Source: Halomonas borealis
Lineage (GTDB): Bacteria > Pseudomonadota > Gammaproteobacteria > Pseudomonadales > Halomonadaceae
Length of the DNA: 64,000 bases
Direction of reading: 5' to 3'
NCBI RefSeq assembly: GCF_004798905.1
Contig: NZ_SDMO01000002.1
Coordinates: 62,001 to 126,000, forward strand
Made by a program: the position numbers and the translations under genes. Under the pieces are notes generated by a model, which was not told the DNA's origin, made no database searches, and worked only from the letters and a program-made list of their open reading frames with translations. Shown here piece after piece: positions 18,265 through 28,785 of the stretch. Positions within the stretch are counted from its first letter, which is position 1, and each line of letters opens with the position of its first letter.

Positions 18265-20091
18265 GTGATCGAGAATCTTAGAAACATTGCTATCATCGCT
18301 CACGTCGACCACGGCAAGACCACCCTGGTCGACAAGCTTCTCCAGCAGTCCGGCACTCTGGACCGCAAAGCCGAAGGTCAGGAGCGCATCATGGACTCCA
18401 ACGACCAGGAGAAGGAACGCGGCATCACCATCCTGGCCAAGAACACGGCGATCCGCTGGGATGACGGTGACGGCCGCGACTACCACATCAACATCGTCGA
18501 CACCCCCGGACACGCCGACTTCGGTGGCGAGGTCGAGCGCGTCATGTCGATGGTCGACTCCGTGCTGCTGATGGTCGATGCCGTCGACGGCCCGATGCCG
18601 CAGACTCGCTTCGTCACCCAGAAAGCCTTCGATCAGGGCCTCAAGCCGATCGTGGTGGTCAACAAGATCGACCGCCCCGGCGCGCGCCCGGACTGGGTCA
18701 TCGACCAGATCTTCGATCTGTTCGACAACCTCGGCGCCAGCGACGAGCAGCTCGACTTCCCGATCGTCTACTGCTCCGCCCTCAACGGCATCGCCGGCAC
18801 CGAGCCGGAAGAGCTCAGCGACGACATGCGCCCGATGTTCGAGGCCATCACCAACATCGTCGAACCGCCCAAGGTCGAGCTCGACGGCCCGCTGCAGATG
18901 CAGATCTCGGCACTGGACTACAACAGCTATGTCGGCGTCATCGGCCTGGGCCGCATCACGCGTGGTGCCCTGCGCCCCGGCCAGCAGATCACCGTGGTCA
19001 CCAAGGAAGGCAAGGAGCGCCGCGGCAAGATCGGCCAGGTGATGACCCACCTCGGCCTGGAGCGCGTGCAGACCGATGAGGCCACCGCCGGCGACATCGT
19101 CTGCATCACCGGCATCGAGAACCTGGCGATCTCCGATACGCTCTGCGACCCGAGCAACGTCGAGGCGCTGCCGGCGCTGACCGTCGACGAACCGACCGTG
19201 TCGATGACCTTCCAGGTCAACGACTCGCCGTTCGCCGGCAAGGACGGCAAGTTCGTCACCAGCCGCAACATCCGCGACCGCCTCGAGCAGGAACTGATCC
19301 ACAACGTCGCGCTGCGTGTCGAGCAAGGCGACAGCCCCGAGAAGTTCATCGTCTCCGGCCGCGGCGAGCTGCACCTCTCGGTGCTGATCGAGAGCATGCG
19401 CCGTGAAGGCTTCGAGCTGGCCGTCGGCCGCCCCGAGGTCATCATCCGCGAGATCGACGGCGTCGCCCAGGAGCCCTACGAAGAAGTCATCATCGACTGC
19501 GAGGAGCAGCACCAGGGCGCCATCATGGAAGAGCTCGGCTACCGCAAGGGCGAGCTCCAGAACATGAACCCGGACGGCAAGGGCCGCGTGCGCCTGGACT
19601 TCAGCATCCCGGCGCGTGGCCTGATCGGCTTCCGCGGTCAGTTCCTGACCCTGACCTCCGGTACCGGCATCCTGACCAGCCGCTTCGACCAGTATGGCGC
19701 GCTGCGCCCCGAGGCCTCCGTCGAGCGCCACAACGGCGTGCTGGTCTCCATGGTCTCCGGCAAGGCGCTGGCCTATGCGCTGTTCGCCCTGCAGGATCGC
19801 GGCAAGCTGATCGTCGAGCACGGCACCGAGGTCTACGAAGGCATGCTGATCGGCATCAACAACCGTGCCGACGACATGGTCGTCAACCCGACCAAGGCCA
19901 AGAAGCTCGATAACATGCGCTCCTCCGGCAGCGATGAGGCCCTGATCCTGACGCCGCCGGTGCGCTTCACCCTCGAGCAGGCCGTCGAATTCCTCGACGA
20001 CGACGAGCTGGTGGAAGTCACGCCCCACCACATCCGTCTGCGCAAGAAGCTGCTCTCCGAGAACGAGCGCAAGCGCGCCAAGAAGAAGTAA
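18265..20091 (+). CDS. typA: Translational GTPase TypA/BipA
   Basis: A 608-residue ribosome-associated GTPase needed for ribosome assembly and stress adaptation, colinear with E. coli BipA (607 residues by recollection). The G1 loop is [10 protein letters not shown] (10-19), with [15 protein letters not shown] (G3) and [12 protein letters not shown] (G4) following, then EF-G-like domains II, III and V and the BipA-specific C-terminal domain ([20 protein letters not shown]). The start is GTG at 18265: it gives the family N-terminus [17 protein letters not shown] and has an AGGA ribosome site at 18254. The open frame from 18232 begins inside the -10 element. Confidence 0.97.
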   Translation: MIENLRNIAIIAHVDHGKTTLVDKLLQQSGTLDRKAEGQERIMDSNDQEKERGITILAKNTAIRWDDGDGRDYHINIVDTPGHADFGGEVERVMSMVDSVLLMVDAVDGPMPQTRFVTQKAFDQGLKPIVVVNKIDRPGARPDWVIDQIFDLFDNLGASDEQLDFPIVYCSALNGIAGTEPEELSDDMRPMFEAITNIVEPPKVELDGPLQMQISALDYNSYVGVIGLGRITRGALRPGQQITVVTKEGKERRGKIGQVMTHLGLERVQTDEATAGDIVCITGIENLAISDTLCDPSNVEALPALTVDEPTVSMTFQVNDSPFAGKDGKFVTSRNIRDRLEQELIHNVALRVEQGDSPEKFIVSGRGELHLSVLIESMRREGFELAVGRPEVIIREIDGVAQEPYEEVIIDCEEQHQGAIMEELGYRKGELQNMNPDGKGRVRLDFSIPARGLIGFRGQFLTLTSGTGILTSRFDQYGALRPEASVERHNGVLVSMVSGKALAYALFALQDRGKLIVEHGTEVYEGMLIGINNRADDMVVNPTKAKKLDNMRSSGSDEALILTPPVRFTLEQAVEFLDDDELVEVTPHHIRLRKKLLSENERKRAKKK

Positions 20092-20111
20092 GCGCCTTCG
20101 CCGCACGCCCC

Positions 20112-20142
20112 GGAGCCCGCCATCATGGCGGGCTCCTGCGTT
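20112..20142 (+). terminator. Terminator after typA
   Basis: A perfect 10-bp stem GGAGCCCGCC / GGCGGGCTCC (20112-20121 with 20127-20136) with a five-base loop is followed by TGCGTTG, which is only modestly T-rich. Confidence 0.65.
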
Positions 20143-20206
20143 GTGGCCTCTTCCCCCCGCCGGGGACTATGCTGAAAGCCTGATCCTTTACCCTGGAGGT
20201 GACCCG

Positions 20207-20524
20207 ATGCATAAGCATGTCGAATGGGACGATCCCGGCAGCGCCAGCGTGCTGCGCTATTACCAGGACCACCCCCATGATTATCCCGAGCCCTACACAG
20301 GCAGCATCATCAGCGCACGCCTGAGCGGCTTCACCGCACGCGTGAGGGTCGATGCCTGGGTCGACGGCACCAGCACCGGCGAGGTGGTCGCGCTGATCGC
20401 CGATGACACCGGCCGCCGCGAGCAGCGCGTCGGCGAACTGGCGATCGGCGACACCGTGCGCCTGCCCGATGCCCGGCGCGCCATGGAACCTCCCCACCCG
20501 GCGGCGGACGACGATCGCGACTGA
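20207..20524 (+). CDS. Hypothetical protein
   Basis: A 105-residue acidic protein I do not recognise. It starts with ATG at 20207 behind a good CTGGAGGTG ribosome site, has no signal peptide or membrane segment, and reads as a small beta-rich domain (TGSIISARLSGFTARVRVDA, then TGEVVALIADDTGR) with a charged tail. It sits alone between the typA terminator and the NSS transporter. The codon use is ordinary for the region, so it is probably a real cytoplasmic protein. Confidence 0.6.
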   Translation: MHKHVEWDDPGSASVLRYYQDHPHDYPEPYTGSIISARLSGFTARVRVDAWVDGTSTGEVVALIADDTGRREQRVGELAIGDTVRLPDARRAMEPPHPAADDDRD

Positions 20525-20698
20525 AGCGACGCCGGGATTGCCATCCGCCTCGCCAACGGCTCCTAAACGCTAGCCATCTGGTCAAGCGCCTCGGATCTAG
20601 CGCACAGTGAAGGCCTTGGGGCTGGGCATCCTAGCGCAGCACACCGCGGCCCGCTCTCGATGGCATACGCCACGAGGCCACGCGCACTCCGGGAACCG

Positions 20699-22141
20699 AT
20701 GAGCACGAACAACGTCTGGACGCACAAGGGCACCTTCCTGCTCGCCGCCGTCGGCTCGGCGGTGGGGCTGGGTAATCTGTGGCGCTTTCCCTACCTGGCC
20801 GGCGAGAATGGCGGCGGCGCCTTCCTGCTGGTCTACGCCCTGACCATCTTCGCGGTCGGCATCCCGATCCTGATCGCCGAGACCATGCTCGGCCGCAACA
20901 GCCGGCGCAGCCCGATCATGGGCATGCGTTTCTTGACCCGCACCCATCGGACCTCGCGGGCCTGGGAATCGATCGGCTGGCTGGGGGCCGCCTCGGCCTT
21001 CATCATCTTAAGCTTCTACTCGGTGATCGCCGGTTGGGCGATCCACTACACCGGCCAGATGATCGCCGGGACGCTGTCCGCTGCCGATGCCGAGGGCGTG
21101 GCCGCCAGCTTCGATGCCCTGCTGGCCTCGCCGGCACTGCTGACCCTCTATCACAGCCTGTTCATCGGCTCCTCGGCGCTGGTGGTCGGACTGGGCGTCC
21201 ATCGCGGCATCGAGAACGGCCTGCGCATCCTGATGCCGGCGCTGTTCGCGATCCTGATGGTGGTGCTGGCCTACGCCGCGACGATCGGCGACCTGGCCGC
21301 CGCCGCCGACTTCCTGTTCACCTTCGACATCGCCAGCCTCAGCCTGGAAGGCTGGCTGGCGGCCATGGGCCAGTCGTTCTTCACCCTGAGCCTCGGCATG
21401 GGGGCGATCATGGCCTACGGCGCCTACATGTCCGGCGCCGCCTCGCTGACCACCACCGCCTTCACCATCGCCTTCATCGACACCGCGGTGGCGCTGATCG
21501 CCGGCCTGGCGATCTTCGCCCTGGTATTCGGCGCCGGCCTCGACCCGAGCGAGGGCCCCGGGCTGATGTTCGTCACCCTGCCGTTGGCCTTCGCCGAAAT
21601 GCCCGGCGGCACGCTGCTCGGGGCCATCTTCTTCCTGCTGGTGCTAGGGGCGGCGCTGAGCTCGGCGATCTCGCTGATCGAGCCGGTGGCCGCCTACCTG
21701 GTCGAGCGCTTCGACCTCAACCGCCCCCAGGCGGTCTCCGCCATGGTCATCGCCAGTTGGGCGCTGGGCCTGCTCACGGTGTTCAGCTTCAATCGCTGGG
21801 CCCTGGACTCGCCCTTCCACGCGCTGTTCGGGCGTAGCGCCTTCGGCCTGCTCGAGCTTGCCACCAACATCGCCATGCCGCTCGGTGGCCTGCTGATCTC
21901 GCTGTTCGCCGGCTGGGCCCTGACCCATGGCGAGGTGATGAAGGAGATGCGCACCGGCGAGACCTGGTTCCGGGTCTGGCGACTGCTGGTGCACTTCGTG
22001 GCCCCGGCCGCCGTGGCCTTCGTGTTCCTGCGCAGCCTGCCTCAGGTGCAGGGCTACGGCATACCCGCCATCGGCGCCCTGGTCATCGTCGGCACCTTCG
22101 CCGCCGGCCGCAGCTTCCTGGCGGAGCGCAACGCCTCATGA
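20699..22141 (+). CDS. Sodium-dependent transporter of the NSS (SNF) family
   Basis: A 480-residue membrane protein with about 11-12 hydrophobic segments. The first helix carries the NSS signature (GSAVGLGNLWRFPYLAGENG, about 18-37), including the unwound region that binds substrate and Na+ in LeuT. It probably imports an amino acid or amine driven by the sodium gradient, a common strategy in halophiles. The start at 20699 is chosen because MSTNNVWTHKGTFLLAAVGS matches family N-termini. Upstream there is only a weak GGGA ribosome site. Confidence 0.9.
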   Translation: MSTNNVWTHKGTFLLAAVGSAVGLGNLWRFPYLAGENGGGAFLLVYALTIFAVGIPILIAETMLGRNSRRSPIMGMRFLTRTHRTSRAWESIGWLGAASAFIILSFYSVIAGWAIHYTGQMIAGTLSAADAEGVAASFDALLASPALLTLYHSLFIGSSALVVGLGVHRGIENGLRILMPALFAILMVVLAYAATIGDLAAAADFLFTFDIASLSLEGWLAAMGQSFFTLSLGMGAIMAYGAYMSGAASLTTTAFTIAFIDTAVALIAGLAIFALVFGAGLDPSEGPGLMFVTLPLAFAEMPGGTLLGAIFFLLVLGAALSSAISLIEPVAAYLVERFDLNRPQAVSAMVIASWALGLLTVFSFNRWALDSPFHALFGRSAFGLLELATNIAMPLGGLLISLFAGWALTHGEVMKEMRTGETWFRVWRLLVHFVAPAAVAFVFLRSLPQVQGYGIPAIGALVIVGTFAAGRSFLAERNAS

Positions 22142-22190
22142 GACGCCTCGCGCCGCCCCATAACAATGAACAACTGCTTACAGGTGCGAC

Positions 22191-22961
<771 letters not shown>

Positions 22962-22990
22962 GGCGTACTCCGGCACCGACAATAACGACA

Positions 22991-23007
22991 GGGCGGCCGG
23001 GCCGCCC
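22991..23007 (+). other. Short intergenic hairpin between livG and livF
   Basis: GGGCGGC and GCCGCCC pair across a CGG loop in the 71-base gap between the two ATPase genes. No T-run follows, so it is more likely to tune mRNA stability or translation than to end transcription. Confidence 0.4.
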
Positions 23008-23032
23008 GATAACAACAACGCAGAGACTCCCT

Positions 23033-23737
23033 ATGCCACTACTCGACGCACGCGACGTGCAGGGCGGCTACGGCGGCATGAACATCCTCAACGGGGTGGA
23101 CATGGCCATCGAGGCCGACGAGATCGGCGTCATCGTCGGCCCCAACGGCGCCGGCAAGTCGACCATGCTCAAGGCCGTGTTCGGCCTGCTCCAGGTCAGC
23201 CAGGGCGAGGTCCTGCTGCGCGGCGAGCCCATCCACAACCTGCCACCCAACCGGCTCGTCCAGAAGGGCATGGGCTTCGTGCCCCAGGAGTACAACGTCT
23301 TCCCGAGCCTCTCGGTGAAGGAAAACCTGCAGATGGGCGCCTACCTCAAGCCTGGCAGCGTCAAGCGCATGCTCGAGCGAATCTACGAGTTCTTCCCGCC
23401 GCTCAAGGACAAGCGTCACCAGCCCGCCGGCGAGCTCTCCGGCGGCCAGCGCCAGATGGTCGCCATGGGCCGCGCACTGATGGCCGAGCCCGAGGTGCTG
23501 CTGCTCGACGAGCCCACCGCCGGGCTTTCGCCACGCTACATGAACGAGATCTTCGCCCGTGTGAAGGAGATCAACGCCGCCGGTGTCAGCATCCTGATGG
23601 TCGAGCAGAACGCCAAGCAGGCGCTGGCCATCGCCGACAAGGGCTTCGTGCTGGCCGCCGGCCAGAACCGCTTCACCGACACCGGCGCGGCCCTGCTGGC
23701 CGACCCCGAGGTCGCCAAGAGCTTCCTGGGCGGCTGA
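23033..23737 (+). CDS. livF: Branched-chain amino acid-type ABC transporter ATPase (LivF-like)
   Basis: A 234-residue ABC ATPase, the usual LivF length, with Walker A GPNGAGKST (about 37-45), signature LSGGQRQMVAMGRAL (about 133-147) and Walker B LLLDEPTAGLSP. It pairs with the LivG-like ATPase to power the LivH/LivM channel. It is preceded by 71 bases containing a short hairpin and followed after 31 bases by the permease gene, so the four genes form one transcript. Confidence 0.92.
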   Translation: MPLLDARDVQGGYGGMNILNGVDMAIEADEIGVIVGPNGAGKSTMLKAVFGLLQVSQGEVLLRGEPIHNLPPNRLVQKGMGFVPQEYNVFPSLSVKENLQMGAYLKPGSVKRMLERIYEFFPPLKDKRHQPAGELSGGQRQMVAMGRALMAEPEVLLLDEPTAGLSPRYMNEIFARVKEINAAGVSILMVEQNAKQALAIADKGFVLAAGQNRFTDTGAALLADPEVAKSFLGG

Positions 23738-23768
23738 GCCCGCCTCGACGGATCATCGGAGAGACCCC

Positions 23769-24773
23769 GTGAACGAACTCGTCTTCTTCATCAACAACGT
23801 GGTGATCGCCGGCAGCGTGGCCGGCTCGATCTACGCCATCGGCGCGGTGGGCGTGACGCTGATCTTCAGCATCATGCGCTTCGCCCACTTCGCCCACGGC
23901 GACATGATGACCTTCGGCGCCTTCATGGTGCTGTTGCTCACGACGCTGTTCCCCGGCGCCGGCAACGCCATCGGCGTGCCCACGCCGCTGATCATGCTGC
24001 CGCTGGCCATGGCACTGACCGCGCTGCTGGCGGTGGGCATCGACCGCGCCTTCTACAAACCGTTGCGCGCCCACGGCGTGAAGCCGATCGTCATGGTCAT
24101 CGCCTCGCTGGGCGTGACGCTGATGCTGCAGGGGCTGATCCGGCTGTTCGCCGGCACCGGCGGCGAGAGCCTCTACGTCGATGACCGCAAGGAGATCTTC
24201 CGCCTGACCGTGCCCCTCGAGGGCGTGCGGGTGCCGGTGGTGATCACCGAGCCCCAGCTCTACCTGTTCGCGCTGACCCTGATCAGCGTGGTGGCGTTGC
24301 ACTTCTTCCTGTCGCGCTCGCGGCTGGGCAAGGCCATGCGGGCGATGTCCGATAACCCCCCGCTGGCCCAGGCCTCGGGCATCAACACCAACACCATCGT
24401 CGCCGTGACCTGGGTGCTCGCCGGCGGCCTGGCCGCCATCGCCGGCACCCTGCTGTCGCTGGATGTGACCTTCAAGCCCGACCTGAGCTTCTTCCTGCTG
24501 CTGCCGATCTTCGCCGCGGCCATCGTCGGCGGCGTGGGCCACCCCTACGGCGCCATCGCCGGCGGCTTCGTGGTCGGCTTCGCCGAGACCCTGGCGGTGT
24601 TCAACTGGGGCATCCTGCTCAGGCCCTTCCGCGACAGCCTGCCCGAGTGGCTGGCCCAGGCCGGCAACCTGGCCTTCGTCGGCACCGAGTACAAGATCGT
24701 GGTGCCCTTCTTCATCCTCGTCGCCATCCTGGTGTGGCGCCCCACCGGCCTGTTCAAGGGCAAGGTGATCTGA
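23769..24773 (+). CDS. livH: Branched-chain amino acid-type ABC transporter permease (LivH-like)
   Basis: A 334-residue inner-membrane permease with about eight hydrophobic segments and the LivH landmarks GSIYAIGAVGVTLIFSIMRF (about 19-38), FAHGDMMTFGAF and RAMSDNPPLAQASGIN. The start is GTG at 23769 behind a GGAGA site. The stop overlaps the start of the next permease (TGATG), indicating translational coupling. Confidence 0.92.
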   Translation: MNELVFFINNVVIAGSVAGSIYAIGAVGVTLIFSIMRFAHFAHGDMMTFGAFMVLLLTTLFPGAGNAIGVPTPLIMLPLAMALTALLAVGIDRAFYKPLRAHGVKPIVMVIASLGVTLMLQGLIRLFAGTGGESLYVDDRKEIFRLTVPLEGVRVPVVITEPQLYLFALTLISVVALHFFLSRSRLGKAMRAMSDNPPLAQASGINTNTIVAVTWVLAGGLAAIAGTLLSLDVTFKPDLSFFLLLPIFAAAIVGGVGHPYGAIAGGFVVGFAETLAVFNWGILLRPFRDSLPEWLAQAGNLAFVGTEYKIVVPFFILVAILVWRPTGLFKGKVI

Positions 24774-26074
24774 TGAGCACGACACGCACCGACACCGTCG
24801 CCGCCCCGCGCCGCTTCCCGCTGCGCGAGGTCATCCTCTTCGTGGCCCTGCTGGCCGCCGTGCTCGGCGTCTACGCCATGATGGGGGCCGCCTACAGCAC
24901 CCGCATGCTGGTCGAGGCCGCCTGCTACGCCATCCTGGCCCTGGGGCTGACCATTCAGTGGGGCTACGCCGGCCAGTTCAACGCCGGGGTCATGGGCTTC
25001 GTCGCGCTGGGCGGCTTCTGCGCCATGTTCTTCAGCGTGCCGGTCAACGACGCCTTCTGGGACTCCGAGCTGCCCGGCCAGCTGGCCGTGGTGCTGGCCT
25101 ACATCGTCGGCGCCGTGCTGGTGGTGTTCGGCGCCTCACGCCTCGATCGCCTGGGCGTACCGAAGACGCTGCGCACCGTCATCACCGTGGCGCTGGCCGT
25201 GGTGCTGTACATGGTGGTGATCAGCGCCTTCCGCGAGGTGGCCGGGCAGATCGAGTCCCGGGCCGGCTTCGTCGGCGGCCTGGGCCTGCCGCCCTGGGTC
25301 GGCTGGATCGTCGGCGGCGCGCTGGCCGGCGGCGTAGGCTACTTCATCGGCAACATCTGCCTGGGCCTGCGCAGCGACTACCTGGCCATCGCCACCATCG
25401 GCATCGCCGAGATCATCAAGGCGTTCCTCAAGAACTCCGACTGGCTGACCCGCGGCACCGCCACCGTCTCGCCGCTGCCCTGGCCGGTGCCCGGCCCCGC
25501 CGAGGTCGGCTTCACCCTGGCCCGGGCCCTGTACCTGTCGGTGACGGCGGTGCTGATCGCGGCGATCTTCTTCCTGCTGCACCGCGCCTATCACGCCCCC
25601 TGGGGGCGAATGATCCGCGCCATCCGCGACAACGAGGTCTCGTCCGCGGCCATGGGCAAGAGCATCAACCGGCGCCGCCTCGAGATATTCGTGCTGGGCT
25701 GCATCCTGATGGGCATCGGCGGCGCCGTGCTGGCGAGCTTCAACAGCCTGTTCGACCCCCAGGGCTACCTGCCGCTCAACCACACCTTCCTGGTGCTGGT
25801 GATGGTCATCCTCGGCGGGCCGGGCAACAACCTGGGCACGATCTTTGGCGCCGTGGCGGTCTACATCATCTGGCTGATGTCCGAGCCGCTGGCGCTGTGG
25901 TTGATGGAGCTGGCGGTGCACTTCGGCGAAGGCGCCTTCGGTTGGGAGGCCCCGGCCAGCATGGACAGCCGCGCCCTGCAGGCCCGGGTGTTCGTGATCG
26001 GCCTGCTGATCACCCTGGTGTTGCGCTTCGCGCCCAAGGGGCTACTGCCCGAGAAGGTCAAGCACGTGGATTGA
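24773..26074 (+). CDS. livM: Branched-chain amino acid-type ABC transporter permease (LivM-like)
   Basis: A 433-residue permease with about ten hydrophobic segments. The LivM core is seen in YAILALGLTIQWGYAGQFNAG (in two pieces around residues 45-65), the GVMGFVALGGF block, YLAIATIGIAEIIKAFL and the cytoplasmic RAIRDNEVSSAAMGKSINRR. The ATG at 24773 overlaps the livH stop by one base. It completes the membrane channel, and no terminator is evident before the hydrolase region. Confidence 0.92.
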   Translation: MSTTRTDTVAAPRRFPLREVILFVALLAAVLGVYAMMGAAYSTRMLVEAACYAILALGLTIQWGYAGQFNAGVMGFVALGGFCAMFFSVPVNDAFWDSELPGQLAVVLAYIVGAVLVVFGASRLDRLGVPKTLRTVITVALAVVLYMVVISAFREVAGQIESRAGFVGGLGLPPWVGWIVGGALAGGVGYFIGNICLGLRSDYLAIATIGIAEIIKAFLKNSDWLTRGTATVSPLPWPVPGPAEVGFTLARALYLSVTAVLIAAIFFLLHRAYHAPWGRMIRAIRDNEVSSAAMGKSINRRRLEIFVLGCILMGIGGAVLASFNSLFDPQGYLPLNHTFLVLVMVILGGPGNNLGTIFGAVAVYIIWLMSEPLALWLMELAVHFGEGAFGWEAPASMDSRALQARVFVIGLLITLVLRFAPKGLLPEKVKHVD

Positions 26075-26160
26075 CGCCTCCCCGCGAGCCAGATTCGCAC
26101 GCCTGAACGCCCCGATGCCCGGCATGAGACCGGGCCGGAGGCGTGGTGGCATGCCATAAA

Positions 26161-26197
26161 TGAGTGATCGCTCAAAAATATCTTGAGCGATCACTCA
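26161..26197. promoter_or_regulatory. Double-palindrome operator-like site upstream of the hydrolase gene
   Basis: TGAGTGATCGCTCAA (26161-26175) and its exact reverse complement TTGAGCGATCACTCA (26183-26197) flank a seven-base spacer. Each arm is itself nearly palindromic (TGAGYGATCRCTCA), so the element looks like two adjacent operator copies rather than a terminator; no T-run follows. Such 14-bp palindromes are typical of TetR-family sites. No TetR gene lies in the window. Confidence 0.6.
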
Positions 26198-26286
26198 GCA
26201 ATGTTTAGGGTGGGCAGCGTCACACGCGGAAAGCCGTGAAATGGCTTGCCGTCAAGCGATGCAATCAGGCAGAAGATGAGGTTGAG

Positions 26287-27129
26287 ATGAGCCACGCGAC
26301 CGCCAGAATGGAAAACGTCGAGACTCGCTATGCAAGAATCGAGGGCCACCACATTGCTTATCGGGAGATGGGCGAGGGAAGCCCCCTGATCCTGATTCAC
26401 GGCATCCCGACCAACAAGCTGATGTGGCGTGACGTCATGCCCAAGCTCGCCGAGAAGTACCGTGTCATCGCGCCGGACATGCTCAACTATGGCGAGTCCG
26501 ACATGCCGCTGGATGCCGATGTCTCCATCAACGCCCAGACGCGCATCATCGTCCAGCTGATGGACGCGCTCGGCGTGTCGAGCGCCGATATCGTGTCGCA
26601 CGACATCGGCGGTGGCATCGGTCAGCTGCTCGCCGTCAATCACCCGGAACGGGTGCGTCGTCAGGTGCTGATCGACAGCGTGTGCTTCGATTCCTGGCCG
26701 ATTCCGGAGTTCAAGCGCCTGCTGGAACCGGGAGTGGAAGAAGCGACCAGCGTCGAGTCGTTCATCACTACCATGCGCGACTTCATGCCCAAGGGCGTGC
26801 ACAATCCCGATGCGATGACCGAGGAACTGCGCGAGATCTACGTCAAACCGTGGAACAGCGCCGAAGGCAAGGCCGCCTTCTTCCGCAACATGCGTCGTCT
26901 CAACAAGGAATATACCGAGGCGATCGCCGGCGAGCTCAAGCACATCCCGCACCGGACCCTGGTGCTGTGGGGCGACAAGGACGACTTCCAGAAGCCGGAC
27001 TATGCGCCGATGCTGGCGGATGCCATCCCCGGTGCGGAGCTGGTCTGGGTCAAGGATGCCGGCCACTGGGTGACCGACGAGCAGCCGGAAGAAACCTCGC
27101 GCCTGATCCTCGAGTTCCTGGCCGCGTGA
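26287..27129 (+). CDS. Alpha/beta hydrolase with Asp nucleophile (epoxide hydrolase / dehalogenase-like)
   Basis: A 280-residue alpha/beta hydrolase. The oxyanion motif is HGIP (38-41), and the nucleophile elbow reads SHDIGGG with Asp106 in place of serine. This HGxP plus HDxGG combination is typical of epoxide hydrolases and haloalkane or fluoroacetate dehalogenases rather than esterases. His260 in AGHWVTDEQPEE completes the site. No signal peptide is present, so it acts in the cytoplasm. It sits between an ABC transporter and its binding protein, behind a double palindrome, and may process the imported compound. The ATG at 26287 has a GAGG site; the upstream frame overlaps the regulatory region. 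Confidence 0.85.
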   Translation: MSHATARMENVETRYARIEGHHIAYREMGEGSPLILIHGIPTNKLMWRDVMPKLAEKYRVIAPDMLNYGESDMPLDADVSINAQTRIIVQLMDALGVSSADIVSHDIGGGIGQLLAVNHPERVRRQVLIDSVCFDSWPIPEFKRLLEPGVEEATSVESFITTMRDFMPKGVHNPDAMTEELREIYVKPWNSAEGKAAFFRNMRRLNKEYTEAIAGELKHIPHRTLVLWGDKDDFQKPDYAPMLADAIPGAELVWVKDAGHWVTDEQPEETSRLILEFLAA

Positions 27130-27270
27130 GACGCGGCCTCGCGAAGGGGCGGCGGTCGGCCGCGATGCTCGATGACGGCAAGATGGCGCCAACGTGCGCC
27201 ACTGCCTGCCGAACATCGCGCTAGGCGGCTCCCCTTCCCGCGAGGCACACCCGGCAAGCCGCAACGACAA

Positions 27271-27306
27271 GCCCCCGGCGGGTCACCGCCGGGGGCTTCG
27301 TTTTCG
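27271..27306. terminator. Bidirectional terminator between the hydrolase and binding-protein genes
   Basis: An 11-bp perfect stem GCCCCCGGCGG / CCGCCGGGGGC (27271-27281 with 27286-27296) is followed by TTCGTTTT on the plus strand and TTGTCGTT on the minus strand. It lies between convergent genes and probably ends both. Confidence 0.82.
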
Positions 27307-27321
27307 CCACCTACGGGATGC

Positions 27322-28533
27322 CTACTCGTCGGCGTCGACGTAGCCTTGAATGGTGAAGGTTCCGTCCTCGACGCGCATCTCCTGCACCACGCCCGGCACA
27401 TCGCCGCTGGCATCGAACTCCTGGGTGCCGGAGGCGCCCTCGTAGTCGATCTCGGTGCCGGCGGCGATCAGCTCCTTGGCCTTCTCCCACTCGCCGGGCA
27501 ATACCACCTCGCCCGGCGCGGAAGCGACGCTGCGCAGCGCCTCGTTCAGGCCCTCGCGGTCGGCGCTGCCGTTCTGCTCGATGGCCAGGCCCAGCAGGAA
27601 GGTCGCGTCGTAGGCCTGGGCGGCGAAGACCGCGCTGGGGTCGATGCCGGCCTCCTCGGCCTGTTGATGGAACATGTCGGTGCCGGGCAGCTCCGGGCTG
27701 CCCGGGCGAGTGGCGATCATGCCGTCGAGCACGTCGGCGCCGATGGCCTCGACCAGGCTGTCACCGACCATGCCGTCACCGCCCACGTACTGGGTGAACA
27801 TACCGCTCTCGTAGGCCTGACGCACCACGGTCTGCCCGGAGGTATCGGCATAGGCCAGCACCACCAGGGTCTCGGCGCCGGTGGCGGCCAGGCTGCCGAG
27901 CTCGGAGCGATAGTCGGCGCGGTTGTCCTCATGGGCGAGGTCATCGAGCACCGTGCCGCCGCCATTCTCGAAGGCCGTCACGAAGGCCTCCGACAGGCCG
28001 CGGCCATAGTCGTTGTTGACGTAGGTGACCGCGACCTCCTCGAGGCCCTTTTCCAACAGCAGCTTGGCCAGCATCTCGCCCTGGAAGGCATCGGAGGGCA
28101 CGGTGCGGAAGACCAGATCGTTGTCGTCCAGCTCCGTGACCGCCGGCGCCGTGGAGGCCGGGGAGACCATGGTCACGCCCCCGGGGATGGCGGCATTGTT
28201 GGCCGCGGCCACGGTGGCGCCGGTACACAGGGCGCCGACGATGGCGGTGACCTGCTCGGTATTGACCATGCGATCGGCCGCGTTGGAGGCCGCCGAGGCG
28301 TCGGAACAGGTGGTGTCGCCGGTCGGCATGACGATGTCCTGGCCGTCCAGCAGCCCGCCCTGGGCATTGATCTGCTCCACCGCCAGGTTGGCGCCGTCGA
28401 AGATCGGCGGCGTCAGGCTCTCGATGCCGCCGGTGAAACCACCCAGAAAGCCGATCTTGACCTCGGCCTGAGCCATGCCGGACAGGGCCAGGGCGGAGGC
28501 GGCCACTGCCGATACTAGAACGCGTTTCTTCAT
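27322..28533 (-). CDS. Branched-chain amino acid-type ABC transporter substrate-binding protein
   Basis: A 403-residue periplasmic binding protein of the LivJ/leucine-binding family. The ATG at 28533 starts a signal peptide (MKKRVLVSAVAASALALSGM, cleavage after AQA near residue 23). The mature start VKIGFLGGFTGGIESL and the GATVAAANNAAIPGGV stretch (around 130-145) are family hallmarks. It is the probable partner of the livGFHM genes, encoded convergently 1.2 kb downstream with the hydrolase gene between. The separate orientation implies separate regulation. Confidence 0.9.
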   Translation of the reverse strand: MKKRVLVSAVAASALALSGMAQAEVKIGFLGGFTGGIESLTPPIFDGANLAVEQINAQGGLLDGQDIVMPTGDTTCSDASAASNAADRMVNTEQVTAIVGALCTGATVAAANNAAIPGGVTMVSPASTAPAVTELDDNDLVFRTVPSDAFQGEMLAKLLLEKGLEEVAVTYVNNDYGRGLSEAFVTAFENGGGTVLDDLAHEDNRADYRSELGSLAATGAETLVVLAYADTSGQTVVRQAYESGMFTQYVGGDGMVGDSLVEAIGADVLDGMIATRPGSPELPGTDMFHQQAEEAGIDPSAVFAAQAYDATFLLGLAIEQNGSADREGLNEALRSVASAPGEVVLPGEWEKAKELIAAGTEIDYEGASGTQEFDASGDVPGVVQEMRVEDGTFTIQGYVDADE

Positions 28534-28785
28534 GATTGTTGGTCTCGCTCTGGTTGCTCGAATCATCCGCTGCGCGAATCACACCTCTTCAATCTGGAAG
28601 GCCGCCGCCCAAAACACAACTCGCGCCTGCCAACGCTGGCCGTCGGGCGATGGCCTGCGACGACTTTCACGCGACGCCCCGGTGGCGTCGCATGATGATA
28701 AGTCTTCAGCGCTTCCTTTCTGTAGAATCGCGGCCCTGCAAGTTTTCTTGCTACCAAAAGCCTGAATAACAGAAAGGAGCCACCC

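Noticed and set aside
18094..20106. Long minus-strand frame opposite typA
   Set aside because: Low-complexity antisense translation of typA with no signature of a real protein.
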